A stretch of 64,000 bases of DNA from Microbulbifer variabilis (GTDB lineage Bacteria; Pseudomonadota; Gammaproteobacteria; Pseudomonadales; Cellvibrionaceae): positions 1 to 64,000 of the forward strand of contig NZ_JAIVKI010000017.1 of assembly GCF_020524905.1 (NCBI RefSeq), in the 5' to 3' direction. The notes under the pieces are model-generated. The model saw nothing but the letters and a program-made list of their open reading frames with translations. It had not been told where the DNA came from and ran no database searches. Position 1 is the stretch's first letter, and each line of letters starts with the position of its first letter. Shown one piece after another: positions 7,811 to 17,167 of this stretch. A program made the position numbers and the translations under genes.

Positions 7811-9411
7811 TAATAGCAGTGAGCGAATAGAGTAGCTATGCCACTCTTTCCTATCGAGCGATTTATATTTTGTAGTGCTTCATCATTCAAGTTTAAGCAG
7901 CGCTGAGCATTTGCAAGTAATTCAAGTGCTTTTGCAGAATCCGGGTTGTATCTTAGGGCTTTTGTGAGCAGGCCTAAGGCTTTATCATGCTGATCTTGCT
8001 TGATATAAAGCTCGCCCAGTTTGATGAGTGAGTAGTATCCATTTTCTCCGTTTTCTTCTGAAATTTCGAGAGCCTTGATGAAGTGAGGCTGGGCATCGGA
8101 AATTTTGTAGATGGCTTCATAAGAAAGCCCTAATAAGTGGTGCAAATCACCGATATATTCTGTAGCGGGAGCGTTTTTTTCAATAATTGACAAAATAAAT
8201 TGAATGGCTTCACTATAAGCACCAATTTCAAAGTAGCTCTCAGCAGTTTGAAGTTGAGCTTTGGTATCTTCTGGACTATCCGATAGTACCCTCAGGTTTT
8301 CTTTAATTAATAGTTGGTTGATGCGAACTAATTGAATGCGAGCCTCTAAATCAAAGGGGGACTGGATTGATACTTGCTCATATAGGCACTTCGCTGAATG
8401 TAAATCGTTGAGTTCCAGGTAGCACGCTGCTAGGCCCTTTAGAGCTATGTCATGATCCTCATCTATGGATAAGGTTGATTCATAGCTTGCCAATGCTTCA
8501 CTAAAGTTTTTTTTCTTGTAGTAGATGGCGGCTTTTGTTAGGTGACCTTCTAATTCGTTAGTGTATTCTTTGGCCAGTATCCGGCTATATTCTAAGGCTG
8601 GGGTTAATTCTTGATTATCAAAATAAAGTGATGAAAGTAATCGGTATAATTCAGGATCCTGGATATTCTTGTCGATGATCGCCTGAAGTAGCTCATCTCT
8701 ATTTTTAGATTCCTTACTGATTGTAAGATACTCCAAATGTTCCCGTTGTGCGAAGTAGGTCTCAATGCCCTGAAAATCTATGGATTCCGGGAAATTTATG
8801 CCTTTGTAGCTTAAACTCCATTGTGAGGTGATTATTCGATTTAAGACGTATCTAACAAAGTCCTCAGCAAAAGTGCGTTTCAGCCAGTTATAATTTTCCT
8901 GCCAGAGGAAAATATTCTCTAGGTACTCTATGATCTCTTTGGGGATAAATCTATTTCGACCAATAAAGCTAAATAGCCAGAGTGCCATATGTTGCTTGAC
9001 TTCTAAGCTCCATGAGCTCTCACTTTCATATATGTCTCTCCATGAAGAGATTTGTATTCTCTCATTGAAGTTTTCATAAATTTCAACTGTGGCTGTTTGT
9101 ATATATTTAATGAATTCTTCTGTATTTTCAGTGTTGCAGTCAATATTGGTAGTTGAGGGTTGCCTATTGGCTTGGTTGGATTTTGAGTTATTTGAGCTTG
9201 TTTCTGTTGAGTTTGTATGTCTTTCGGTGGCTTCACCATTAGGTTGATAATATTTCGCCTCCTCAATAGCCTCTTCAAAGGCAGCTCTTAGAACTTTGAA
9301 GGCTTCTGGATCTTCATCTGGCCGGTGGGTTTTTAGCTTGGTGGCGTAGGCACGTTTAATGGTTCTTTTGTCGACCGTAGGGGGTATCCCTATGATTTCC
9401 CAGCAATTCAT
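7810..9411 (-). CDS. J-domain protein with TPR repeats (DjlB/DjlC-like), apparently frameshifted at its 3' end
   Basis: 533 codons. Residues 1-52 form a J-domain of the DjlB/DjlC type (MNCWEIIGIPPTVDKRTIKR, then HRPDEDPEAF, where the canonical HPD reads RPD at 30-32). A Ser/Thr/Asn-rich linker runs to about 105, a helical middle region to about 245, and TPRs to the end (for example ALKGLAACYLELNDLHSAKCLYEQ). The last repeat begins DEALQNINRS and then dissolves into a non-repeat tail, IGKSGIATLFAHCY. The missing half of the repeat is found in the overlapping frame. J-domains stimulate Hsp70 ATPase. In E. coli DjlB/C serve HscC, but no hscC-like gene is present in this window (HscA of the isc operon is a different Hsp70). 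AT-rich codon use suggests acquired DNA. Confidence 0.8.
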   Translation of the reverse strand: MNCWEIIGIPPTVDKRTIKRAYATKLKTHRPDEDPEAFKVLRAAFEEAIEEAKYYQPNGEATERHTNSTETSSNNSKSNQANRQPSTTNIDCNTENTEEFIKYIQTATVEIYENFNERIQISSWRDIYESESSWSLEVKQHMALWLFSFIGRNRFIPKEIIEYLENIFLWQENYNWLKRTFAEDFVRYVLNRIITSQWSLSYKGINFPESIDFQGIETYFAQREHLEYLTISKESKNRDELLQAIIDKNIQDPELYRLLSSLYFDNQELTPALEYSRILAKEYTNELEGHLTKAAIYYKKKNFSEALASYESTLSIDEDHDIALKGLAACYLELNDLHSAKCLYEQVSIQSPFDLEARIQLVRINQLLIKENLRVLSDSPEDTKAQLQTAESYFEIGAYSEAIQFILSIIEKNAPATEYIGDLHHLLGLSYEAIYKISDAQPHFIKALEISEENGENGYYSLIKLGELYIKQDQHDKALGLLTKALRYNPDSAKALELLANAQRCLNLNDEALQNINRSIGKSGIATLFAHCY

Positions 9412-9862
9412 TTCATATATCCTTGATTGAATAAATTTAACTAGCGAGCACTTTGGTTGATGTTGGACCTAGATTGATGTGTTTGGCTGTTTAATTAGGA
9501 AAAGCGCTTCACTTCTGGTTGATTTGTTTTATCAGGATTTCCAGTTAATCCTTCGGTGATAATTTAAGATGACGGTGGAGAGATGTTGAGGGGAAGATGC
9601 CAGATTTATGGTGGCAAGAAAAGTGATCTGTTTCTCTTAAGGGGGATTTGGAGAGGTGAAAGAAAAATAGATACGTAATTTTTGTAGTTTATCTTTTATC
9701 TTTCCGGGTAATGTTAGTTAGCAGTTAGTAAAGACTTTAATGTTGAAATACTATGTTCGCGAACCATCGTGCCAGGTAGAGGCAAGCTAAATCGGGAACC
9801 TTCAATATATCCACGAAATTGGTGAATATTCAAAGGTTCCCATGTGTTAATTCGGATGGAAA
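9412..9862. other. 450-base AT-rich intergenic region
   Basis: No gene visible. It contains the upstream region of the J-domain cluster and, near the other end, an imperfect long hairpin (9794-9841) downstream of the nucleoside-hydrolase gene. Confidence 0.6.
9794..9841. repeat. imperfect long hairpin downstream of the nucleoside-hydrolase gene
   Basis: GGGAACCTT at 9794-9802 pairs perfectly with AAGGTTCCC at 9833-9841. The inside arms (CAATATATCCAC and GGTGAATATTCA) pair with a bulge around GAAATT. No T-run follows on the minus strand, so a factor-independent terminator is doubtful. It may be an mRNA 3'-end stabiliser. Confidence 0.45.
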
Positions 9863-11341
9863 TTAACGTTGTTTAGCTTGGCATCTAGGCCCCTTCCGCG
9901 CCGCATTAAATCGGTCACGTAAACGATCGATCATCGCGGTACGAGCGGCGTCGTGGTTGATACCCATAACCACATTCACTGCTAGGCCCTCGCCGTTTTC
10001 AGCAAAGGTGGTTTTACCCACGGTAGGGTCGAAGGTGATGGGGTCGTAGGGAGTCATACTGTCGGCCAGGCCGGCATTTAGCTGGTCTACTTCGATAAAC
10101 CCAGGTACCAGGTCCATCTCCAGAGTTTCAGGCTCCAACAACACCAGTGCGGCGATAATATCCCACAGGCGGATGACGGCATCCATAGCGAAGTCACCAT
10201 TACCTTGGAAATCTCCACCTTCAAATTCACGAATAGAGCTGAGAAGTTGAGACGTGTAGCAGGCTTCCGGCGTTGCGCGGCGTTTAGCCAGGGCTTCGAT
10301 GGTGTTGCCCTGTACTTTGGCCATATCGGTGGAGTTGGTGGGTACCAGATAGGCTTCAATGTTATTTTCACTCAGGGCGTCAAAGGCCCACTGGGCACTT
10401 AGTGGGTCGAGCAGAATATTGAATTCCTGGTGGGTGCTGAAGTCGCTGTCACAGTTGAAGCTGGGGTGAGAGAAAATATTGCCGCCCAAGTTGCGGGATT
10501 TATCTCCGAAGCAGGCCGCTTCGTGATTTGCGGTGAAGGGCTCATAATTTTCAAAGCCACCGCCCATCATAATAACACGGTCAATTTTAGCCAGCTGTTC
10601 TTCATTGGCCTTGCCGAGTACACGGGCCAGGGTGGTCAGTTTGCCGGTATTGAAAACGACTGGAGGCTGCTCCAGGTTATCCAATGTTTCCAGGATAATG
10701 TCTTCGGCCAGTTCAAACTTAAAGGAAACACCATTGTTGCCCTGGTAGCGATAGTGATCCTGTTTTGCACGGGGGATCAGGTGATCGGTGCCGTATAGAG
10801 TGGAGCCGTTGTCGCGCCAGGGGCCGGGTACATACTGGCCATAGAGATTAATGCCCATGGCATTGCGGCGTTCCAGATTCCAGGTGCCGGTGGTGAAATC
10901 TGAGGAGTTAGGCAGCTGGTAATCATCGCGGCCAGCTACAGCTTTTTCGTCATTTACCGGAGTGTTGGAAGCTTTGCCGTTAGCCCCGTAGGCGACCTCT
11001 TGTGTGGCAAAGTAGGCACCGCGAATCACTTTAGTATCGTTGTTGCCCAGCCACTCGAGGATGTTGTAAACCGTGTTGGCTCCGTGCGCTACAGTATTGA
11101 AGGAGTCTTCAACCACTGCCAGTTCTAGGGTATAGCGCGGGTCTTTGGCAATCAGCATCAATGCTACGGCATCGTCAAAGTTATTGAAGTCGCCGATCCA
11201 GATAATCGGTTGGGCATCTTGATTCTTAGTTGCCTGGTGCAGGCGTTTTCCATGACGGTCATTGTCCGCATGGCAGGAGGCCAGGGTTGCAAAGCTACCC
11301 AGAATCAGAGCACCGGCAGAAAGCCAACATTTTAATTTCAT
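9863..11341 (-). CDS. nucleoside hydrolase-fold lipoprotein
   Basis: 492 residues. The N-terminus is a lipoprotein signal (MKLKCWLSAGALILGSFATLASC, lipobox LASC at 20-23), so it is exported and probably membrane-anchored. The body follows the inosine-uridine hydrolase plan. An N-terminal strand is followed by an acidic loop (WIGDFNNFDDAVALMLIA, about 48-65), where the classical DTDxGxDDA calcium motif is degenerate. Then come VVEDSFNTVAHGANT, VVFNTGKLTTLARVL, VIMMGGGFENY and EFNILLDPLSAQWAF. It is longer than cytosolic enzymes (about 310-330), with insertions between strands. The substrate cannot be told; nucleosides, or another ribosyl or sugar compound scavenged outside the cytosol, are possible. 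It is monocistronic, with about 200 empty bases upstream. Confidence 0.75.
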   Translation of the reverse strand: MKLKCWLSAGALILGSFATLASCHADNDRHGKRLHQATKNQDAQPIIWIGDFNNFDDAVALMLIAKDPRYTLELAVVEDSFNTVAHGANTVYNILEWLGNNDTKVIRGAYFATQEVAYGANGKASNTPVNDEKAVAGRDDYQLPNSSDFTTGTWNLERRNAMGINLYGQYVPGPWRDNGSTLYGTDHLIPRAKQDHYRYQGNNGVSFKFELAEDIILETLDNLEQPPVVFNTGKLTTLARVLGKANEEQLAKIDRVIMMGGGFENYEPFTANHEAACFGDKSRNLGGNIFSHPSFNCDSDFSTHQEFNILLDPLSAQWAFDALSENNIEAYLVPTNSTDMAKVQGNTIEALAKRRATPEACYTSQLLSSIREFEGGDFQGNGDFAMDAVIRLWDIIAALVLLEPETLEMDLVPGFIEVDQLNAGLADSMTPYDPITFDPTVGKTTFAENGEGLAVNVVMGINHDAARTAMIDRLRDRFNAARKGPRCQAKQR

Positions 11342-11547
11342 CTATATTTCCCTAAGGTTCGAGTGTTTTAAATTGGCATTTCATCAATTCTTCCTTGAGC
11401 TGATGGATGGCCACTTCTGTATTAATAGCCATTAGTACTTGTTAGCAACCAATGGTGTTCAACTACAAAAGTTAATGCCGGCTTATAGGCTGGCACTGGT
11501 ATGTCCCTATACCATTTGTTTTCTTTGTATTCGCTTTCCGCTCGCTT

Positions 11548-12435
11548 TTATTTTTGGATAAAAGGTTTCAGATTGCGTGCCAGCTGTTCAGGCAGTGGTT
11601 CACGCCCGTTGATCCCCAGATTTGCTAAGCGTGATTTATCCAACTGACTATTGTAGGGGCGCGGTACTGAAAAATTAGGTTCGCTCTCTGCGCTGATATG
11701 GTCAGCACTCAATTCGCATACTTCGGCAATAATTTGCGCAAGTTCAAAGCGGGTGCAGGCGGTGTTGCCGCTCCACTGGTAGATTCCTTCAAACTGGGTG
11801 CCACCTTGGATGTTAAACAGGCATTGCTCCAATACTTCTGCCACTTCCTCCACGCTGGTGGGAAAGCGAATTGCCCAGTGATCCAGTGTGACCGGCTTTT
11901 TTTCTCGCAGCGTCTCTAATAGGGCGGTAATACCAGATTCCTCCAGGTAGGCGACGGGTCCAAAAAGCCAGGGTAATCTTAAAACCCAATGGTTACCGTT
12001 TTTCAATACCGCTTCCTCTCCAGCCAGCTTGCTGCGGCCATAGAAATTCACGGGATTGGGTGTGTCATCGGAAGTGTAGGGTGGGGCAGTACCATCAAAG
12101 ACATAGTCGGTGCTGATATACACCAACTGAGCATTGATTTCGATACAGTACTTGGACAACAACTCTGTGCTGCTGACATTGAGTTGCCAGGCGGTATCTG
12201 GATTATCGGCACAGCGGTCAGGCCAGCGCTCGGCGGCACAGTGGATTACCACATCCGGCTTAATTTCCCGCAGAGAAGCTTTGACTGCGCTGCTATCCGA
12301 TAAGTCCAGGCGAATTAAGTTTTCGCCTGCGCGAGAAAAAGCGGTGCCGATTACGGAAAAAGTAAGGTTGTTGGAAAGTTGCTTAAATACACTACGGCCC
12401 AGCAGGCCGGAGGCGCCGGTAATCAGGATTTTCAC
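11548..12435 (-). CDS. RmlD-like NAD(P)-dependent sugar/SDR reductase
   Basis: 295 residues from a GTG start. Extended SDR of the dTDP-4-dehydrorhamnose reductase family: Rossmann motif GASGLLG at 7-13, VIHCAAERWPDRC (about 63-75), STDYVFDG (about 107-114), and the catalytic Tyr-Lys pair in NFYGRSKLAGEE. The C-terminal half resembles the RmlD substrate lobe. No rmlA, rmlB or rmlC neighbours are present, so rhamnose synthesis cannot be concluded. Methionine adenosyltransferase beta-like relatives share the same fold. It is followed at 11342-11547 by a gene-free stretch with two weak hairpins (around 11476 and 11496). Confidence 0.8.
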   Translation of the reverse strand: MKILITGASGLLGRSVFKQLSNNLTFSVIGTAFSRAGENLIRLDLSDSSAVKASLREIKPDVVIHCAAERWPDRCADNPDTAWQLNVSSTELLSKYCIEINAQLVYISTDYVFDGTAPPYTSDDTPNPVNFYGRSKLAGEEAVLKNGNHWVLRLPWLFGPVAYLEESGITALLETLREKKPVTLDHWAIRFPTSVEEVAEVLEQCLFNIQGGTQFEGIYQWSGNTACTRFELAQIIAEVCELSADHISAESEPNFSVPRPYNSQLDKSRLANLGINGREPLPEQLARNLKPFIQK

Positions 12436-12508
12436 GGGTTACTTTCCCTCGGTTAGGCCTGTGGGGAAAAGGTGGCCTATATGGGGCAATGGATGGTGCG
12501 GGATGGTT

Positions 12509-12538
12509 TGGCGGGAGACTGGAGAAGTCTGCCCGCCA
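12509..12538. terminator. strong hairpin between argS and the RmlD-like gene
   Basis: A 7-bp plus 5-bp stem (TGGCGGG-AGACT against AGTCT-G-CCCGCCA, one bulged G) around GGAGA, 60 bases after the argS stop. There is no T-run on the minus strand, so Rho-independent termination is uncertain. Confidence 0.35.
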
Positions 12539-12597
12539 GAGAGCCGCCCGGCCAGCCTGCCTGCATGGTTGCTGGAGGTGGGGCCGGGCAGGAACAA

Positions 12598-14334
12598 TTA
12601 CATTTGCTCCATGACTTCAATACCGAGCAAGCCGAGGCCAGTCGCGATCGTACTGGCCACCAGGTTACACAATTGCAGGCGGCTATGTTTTTGCTCTTCA
12701 CTTACCCCTTCTTTCAATACCGGGCAGGCTTCGTAGAAGCTCATATAGGCACTGGCTAGCTCGTACAAATAAGTACAGAGCACGTGTGGGAAGGTGTCTT
12801 TGGCTACCTGATCGAGGACTTCGCCAAACTGGCTGAGTTTTACTGCCAGTGCGCGCTCTTGGGGGCTTTCCAGATGAATATCGCCCTTGAGTTCACTCGC
12901 CTCAATACCGGCCTTGCGGAAAATACTGCGCACGCGGGTATAGGCATACTGTAGGTAAGGTGCAGTATTGCCTTCGAAGCTGAGCATGGATTCCCAGCTG
13001 AAGATGTAATCGTTAGTGCGGGTCTTGCTCAGGTCCGCATATTTCACCGCGCCGATGCCCACCTTGCGGGCGATTTCCGCACAGGTTTGTGCATCCAGCT
13101 CCGGATTCTTCTCGGCTACCAGTTTCTCTGCACGCTCTACCGCCTCCTCCAGCAGGGCGGCCAGTTTTACCGTACCGCCGGTGCGGGTTTTAAACGGCTT
13201 GCCGTCGTCGCCCATCATGGTGCCAAAAGCGCAATGCTCAAGTGAAACGGATTCCGGCAGAAAGCCTGCTTTGCGTGAGGCGACAAATGCCTGTTGCAGG
13301 TGAAGGGATTGACGGGCATCCACTACATAGAGGATACGGTCGGCCTTGAGCTGGTTGGCGCGGTAGCGAATGGCGGCCAGGTCGGTGGTGGCGTACAGGT
13401 AACCACCGCCCTTCTTCTGGATAATCATCGGGCTGGGATTGCCCTCTTTATCGGCCATCTCTTCCAGGAATACCACGATAGCGCCCTGATCCTCCACGGC
13501 GATGCCACGATCTAGTAGCTCTTTAACCAGCACCGGCAAATCGTCGTTGTACTGGCTCTCAGCGTAAACATCTTCCTGCTTAAGGGTGACATTTAACTTG
13601 GAGTAGATCTCTTCACAGTGGCTGATGGAGATATCAATAAACTGTTTCCACAGCTTCAGGCACTGTTCGTCGCCGCTCTGTAGTTTCACGACGTATTCAC
13701 GGGCACGATCGGCAAAACCCTCTTCCTCGTCGAAACGCACCTTGGCTTCGCGGTAGAAGACTTCCAAGTCGGCCAGGGCCACTGCCGCATCGCTATCTGC
13801 CAGTTTGTCGGACAGGTGCGCCAGCAACATGCCGAACTGGGTGCCCCAGTCGCCCATATGGTTCTGACGGATAACCTTATGACCCTGGAACTCTAACAGG
13901 CGCGCCAAGGCATCCCCAATAATGGTGGTGCGCAAATGGCCCACGTGCATTTCTTTGGCTAGGTTCGGGTGGGAGTAGTCGATGACTACGGTCTTCGGTT
14001 CTTCAACCGAGCGGATATTCAGGCGCGTATCAGCCTTGGCCACCAACAGTTGCTGGCTCAGCCACTGTTCGCTCAGGTGGATATTCATAAAGCCGGGGCC
14101 GGCGATCTCGACCTTCTCGATCATATCGCCCTTGTCCAGTTGCTCCAGAATCTTGCTGGCCAGTTCGCGCGGGTTGGTACCCAGTCGCTTGGCAGCGCCC
14201 ATAGCGCCGTTGGCCTGGTAGTCGCCAAATCCGGCTTTTTTCGCAGGTGCCACGATGGGGCCGCATTCTTCGGGGATACCGGCGGCAAGCATGGCGGCCT
14301 GGAATTTATCGGAGAGGAGTTGGCGAATATTCAT
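12598..14334 (-). CDS. argS: arginyl-tRNA synthetase
   Basis: 578 residues from ATG 14334. The open frame runs 62 codons further, but [16 protein letters not shown] is the family N-terminus. Class I synthetase that charges tRNA-Arg in the cytosol. The N-terminal additive domain covers about 1-110. The HIGH-type signature is in [15 protein letters not shown]. The KMSK-like region is altered, as usual in ArgRS ([14 protein letters not shown]). The C-terminal DALR anticodon-binding domain ends [11 protein letters not shown]. It is divergent from sbcB, with 159 bases between starts. Confidence 0.97.
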   Translation of the reverse strand: MNIRQLLSDKFQAAMLAAGIPEECGPIVAPAKKAGFGDYQANGAMGAAKRLGTNPRELASKILEQLDKGDMIEKVEIAGPGFMNIHLSEQWLSQQLLVAKADTRLNIRSVEEPKTVVIDYSHPNLAKEMHVGHLRTTIIGDALARLLEFQGHKVIRQNHMGDWGTQFGMLLAHLSDKLADSDAAVALADLEVFYREAKVRFDEEEGFADRAREYVVKLQSGDEQCLKLWKQFIDISISHCEEIYSKLNVTLKQEDVYAESQYNDDLPVLVKELLDRGIAVEDQGAIVVFLEEMADKEGNPSPMIIQKKGGGYLYATTDLAAIRYRANQLKADRILYVVDARQSLHLQQAFVASRKAGFLPESVSLEHCAFGTMMGDDGKPFKTRTGGTVKLAALLEEAVERAEKLVAEKNPELDAQTCAEIARKVGIGAVKYADLSKTRTNDYIFSWESMLSFEGNTAPYLQYAYTRVRSIFRKAGIEASELKGDIHLESPQERALAVKLSQFGEVLDQVAKDTFPHVLCTYLYELASAYMSFYEACPVLKEGVSEEQKHSRLQLCNLVASTIATGLGLLGIEVMEQM

Positions 14335-14493
14335 AGAGGGATATAGCTGTCTTAAATTCGTGGAAACGCCGAATTTTAATGGGCGGTGGCGGCTTTGCAA
14401 CCAGCGTGCACTGGAGAGCGGCTCAAATCTGGGTTCAGGTGTCCAGATGGCGTGGTGCTCAGTGGTATGATGCCGCCAAATTATGGAGGTACC

Positions 14494-15921
14494 GTGAGTT
14501 CTACCACACTTTATTGGCACGATTATGAAACTTGGGGCACAGACCCGAGTGTTGACAAGCCGGCGCAGTTTGCCGGTATCAGGACCGACGAAGCGCTGAA
14601 TATCGTCGGCGAGCCATTGATGATTTACTGCCGCCCTTCAGCGGACTGCCTGCCGCAGCCTATGGCGAGTCTGGTGACCGGCATCAGTCCACAAAAGGCC
14701 CTGGCCAATGGTGTACCGGAAATTGAATTTATTCAGCGCATCCTCGCCGAGCTGGGTGCGCCCGGTACCTGTGGTGTGGGCTACAACAGTTTGCGTTTTG
14801 ACGACGAAGTGACCCGCTACACCCTGTATCGCAACCTGCTCGACCCCTATGAGCGCGAGTGGCGCTCCGGCAATAGCCGCTGGGACATTATCGATATGGT
14901 GCGTCTCACTTACGCCCTGCGCCCCGAGGGTATCCAGTGGCCGACACGCGAAGACGGTGCACCGTCTTTCCGCCTGGAAGAACTGACCGCTGCCAATGGA
15001 ATTTCCCACGAGGGCGCCCACGATGCGCTCTCAGATGTCCACGCCACCATTGATATGGCGAGGCTGATCCGCAGGCAGCAACCGAAGCTTTACGATTATG
15101 TCTTCCGCCTGCGCCGCAAGCAGGAGGCCGCCAAGATGATCGATATGCGTGAGCGCCGTCCGCTGTTGCATATCTCCGGTAAGGTCTCCGCCAATCACGG
15201 GCACTTAACTTATGTGATGCCATTGGCGAGTCATCCGGTAAATCGCAATGCCGTGATTGTTGCCAATTTGGCGATGGACCCCGAGCCTTTACTCAACCTG
15301 GATGCGGATACGTTGCGTGAGCGCCTCTATACCGCTCGGGATCAGCTGAGTGAAAGCGAACTGCCGGTGGGCCTGAAGCTGGTGCATTTGAACAAATGCC
15401 CGATACTGGCTCCAGCCAATATGCTTGACGACAAACGCGCCAGCGAACTGGGCATCGACCGGGCGGCTTGTGAGGCCAATTGGCAGAAGTTGAAGAACGT
15501 CGATCTGACCGAGAAACTGCACAACGTATTTCTGGATCGGGAGTTTCCCCAGAAGGATGTGGAGGCGGATCTCTATGGTGGTTTCCTCAGCGATGCGGAC
15601 CGCGATATCTGCCGAGAGCTGCACCGCGGCTTGGCAGTCCGCGGGCCCGAAGCCCTGGCTGGGGAAGTGCCATTCAACGATAAGCGCCTGCCAGAACTGC
15701 TGTTTCGCATGCGTGCGCGCAACTTCCCCGAGACCTTATCTGAAGAGGAGCATCAGCGCTGGCAGATTTGGTGTTTCCAGCGTTTAACCGATCCCACTGC
15801 AGGGGCCTCAATCACCCTCGAAGATTATTTCCGCCAGTTGTCCGAACTGCGGGTGCAGCATCCACATCGGATATCGCTGATTTCCGAACTGGAAAACTGG
15901 GGCGATAGTCTGCTTGCCTAA
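14494..15921 (+). CDS. sbcB: exodeoxyribonuclease I
   Basis: 475 residues, the exact length of E. coli Exo I. The start is GTG 14494, four bases behind GGAGG (14485-14489). The upstream open frame is antisense to the argS start and rejected. A 3'-5' single-strand DNA exonuclease of mismatch repair and recombination. The DnaQ-fold acidic motifs are visible: YWHDYETWG (D and E of motif I), [14 protein letters not shown], and [10 protein letters not shown] (motif III). The SH3-like and helical C-terminal domains follow, with [12 protein letters not shown] near the end. Confidence 0.95.
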   Translation: MSSTTLYWHDYETWGTDPSVDKPAQFAGIRTDEALNIVGEPLMIYCRPSADCLPQPMASLVTGISPQKALANGVPEIEFIQRILAELGAPGTCGVGYNSLRFDDEVTRYTLYRNLLDPYEREWRSGNSRWDIIDMVRLTYALRPEGIQWPTREDGAPSFRLEELTAANGISHEGAHDALSDVHATIDMARLIRRQQPKLYDYVFRLRRKQEAAKMIDMRERRPLLHISGKVSANHGHLTYVMPLASHPVNRNAVIVANLAMDPEPLLNLDADTLRERLYTARDQLSESELPVGLKLVHLNKCPILAPANMLDDKRASELGIDRAACEANWQKLKNVDLTEKLHNVFLDREFPQKDVEADLYGGFLSDADRDICRELHRGLAVRGPEALAGEVPFNDKRLPELLFRMRARNFPETLSEEEHQRWQIWCFQRLTDPTAGASITLEDYFRQLSELRVQHPHRISLISELENWGDSLLA

Positions 15922-16032
15922 TGTGTCGAATCACGCCAGCGGTGATTCTTCCACTGGGCTCTATTGCGGTGCCCGAGTAGAATGCCGCTCGCGAACACTT
16001 GGCGCCAGCAAGGCGCAATCACTGGAGTAACC

Positions 16033-17049
16033 ATGGACTTTATCGGAGCCAATATTCTGTCCGTCAGCCAGTTCGAACGTGCCGATATAGAGCGCGTATT
16101 CGATGTGGCTGACGCCATGACCCCTTACGCAAAGCGCGACAAAGTCACACGCGTGTTGGAGGGGGCGATTCTCGGCAATATGTTTATGGAGCCGAGCACC
16201 CGTACCCGTTTAAGTTTTGGGGCCGCCTTTAACCTATTGGGTGGCACGGTTCGGGAAACTGTCGGGATTACCGCCAGCGCTATGGCCAAAGGAGAATCCC
16301 TCTACGATACGGCGCGGGTACTGTCCGGCTATAGCGATGTGATTTGTATGCGCCACCCCCAGGAGGGCTCGGTGGCGGAGTTCGCGGCAGCGAGCCGCGT
16401 GCCCGTGGTGAATGGTGGTGATGGCGCTAATGAGCATCCCACCCAGGCACTGTTGGATCTCTACACCATTCGCAAAGAACTGGCTGCCCATGGCCGCACT
16501 CTGGATGACTTCCGCATCGCCATGATCGGCGACCTTAAACACGGCCGCACCGTGCACTCTCTGTGCAAGCTGTTGTGCCTGTTTGGTAAGGTGCATATCA
16601 CTCTTGTTTCCCCACCGGAATTGGCAATGCCCGAGGTGATAGTGGAGAAGCTGCGCGCGGTTGGGCACGAGGTGACCGTGACTGACCAGCTGGAATCTTC
16701 GATCGCCCATGTGGATATCGTCTACTCCACCCGTATCCAGGAGGAGCGCTTTGCCTCCCAGGATGAGGCCAACCGCTACCGCGGTCGTTTCCGCCTAAAC
16801 CGGGCGATATTTACCCGCTACGCTGAGCCCAATACGGTGATAATGCACCCCCTGCCGAGAGATTCGCGCGCGGAGGCCAACGAACTGGATATTGATTTGA
16901 ACGAACATCCGAGCCTGGCAATCTTCCGTCAGACCGATAACGGTCTACTGGTACGTATGGCTCTGTTCGCCCTATTACTGGGGGTGGAAAACCAGGTGGA
17001 TAAGTACGCCCGCGAAGTGAACTGGCACAGTCGCCGCAACCCGGTTTAA
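16033..17049 (+). CDS. pyrB: aspartate carbamoyltransferase, catalytic chain
   Basis: 338 residues from ATG 16033 behind GGAG. Joins carbamoyl phosphate and aspartate, the first committed pyrimidine step. Carbamoyl-phosphate loop MEPSTRTRLSFGAAF (about 50-64), EHPTQALLDLYTI (about 135-147), and MHPLPRDSRAEANELD at the aspartate domain. No pyrI or dihydroorotase-like pyrC' lies next to it, so the subunit partner is not evident here. Length is between the E. coli (311) and Pseudomonas (334) types. Confidence 0.95.
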   Translation: MDFIGANILSVSQFERADIERVFDVADAMTPYAKRDKVTRVLEGAILGNMFMEPSTRTRLSFGAAFNLLGGTVRETVGITASAMAKGESLYDTARVLSGYSDVICMRHPQEGSVAEFAAASRVPVVNGGDGANEHPTQALLDLYTIRKELAAHGRTLDDFRIAMIGDLKHGRTVHSLCKLLCLFGKVHITLVSPPELAMPEVIVEKLRAVGHEVTVTDQLESSIAHVDIVYSTRIQEERFASQDEANRYRGRFRLNRAIFTRYAEPNTVIMHPLPRDSRAEANELDIDLNEHPSLAIFRQTDNGLLVRMALFALLLGVENQVDKYAREVNWHSRRNPV

Positions 17050-17167
17050 CGTCACTTTCCTTGTTTTCAGATAACGCCGTTTTTTTCTGTTAATCTGATT
17101 GAGTTACCCCGGCCAGAAATACAATGGCTGGCCTGGGTTTCTCCGCAATCGCATCAGGGAAAGATGC

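Noticed and set aside
16234..16710. 158-codon minus-strand frame in pyrB
   Set aside because: Antisense to a conserved enzyme gene; no start signal or family resemblance.
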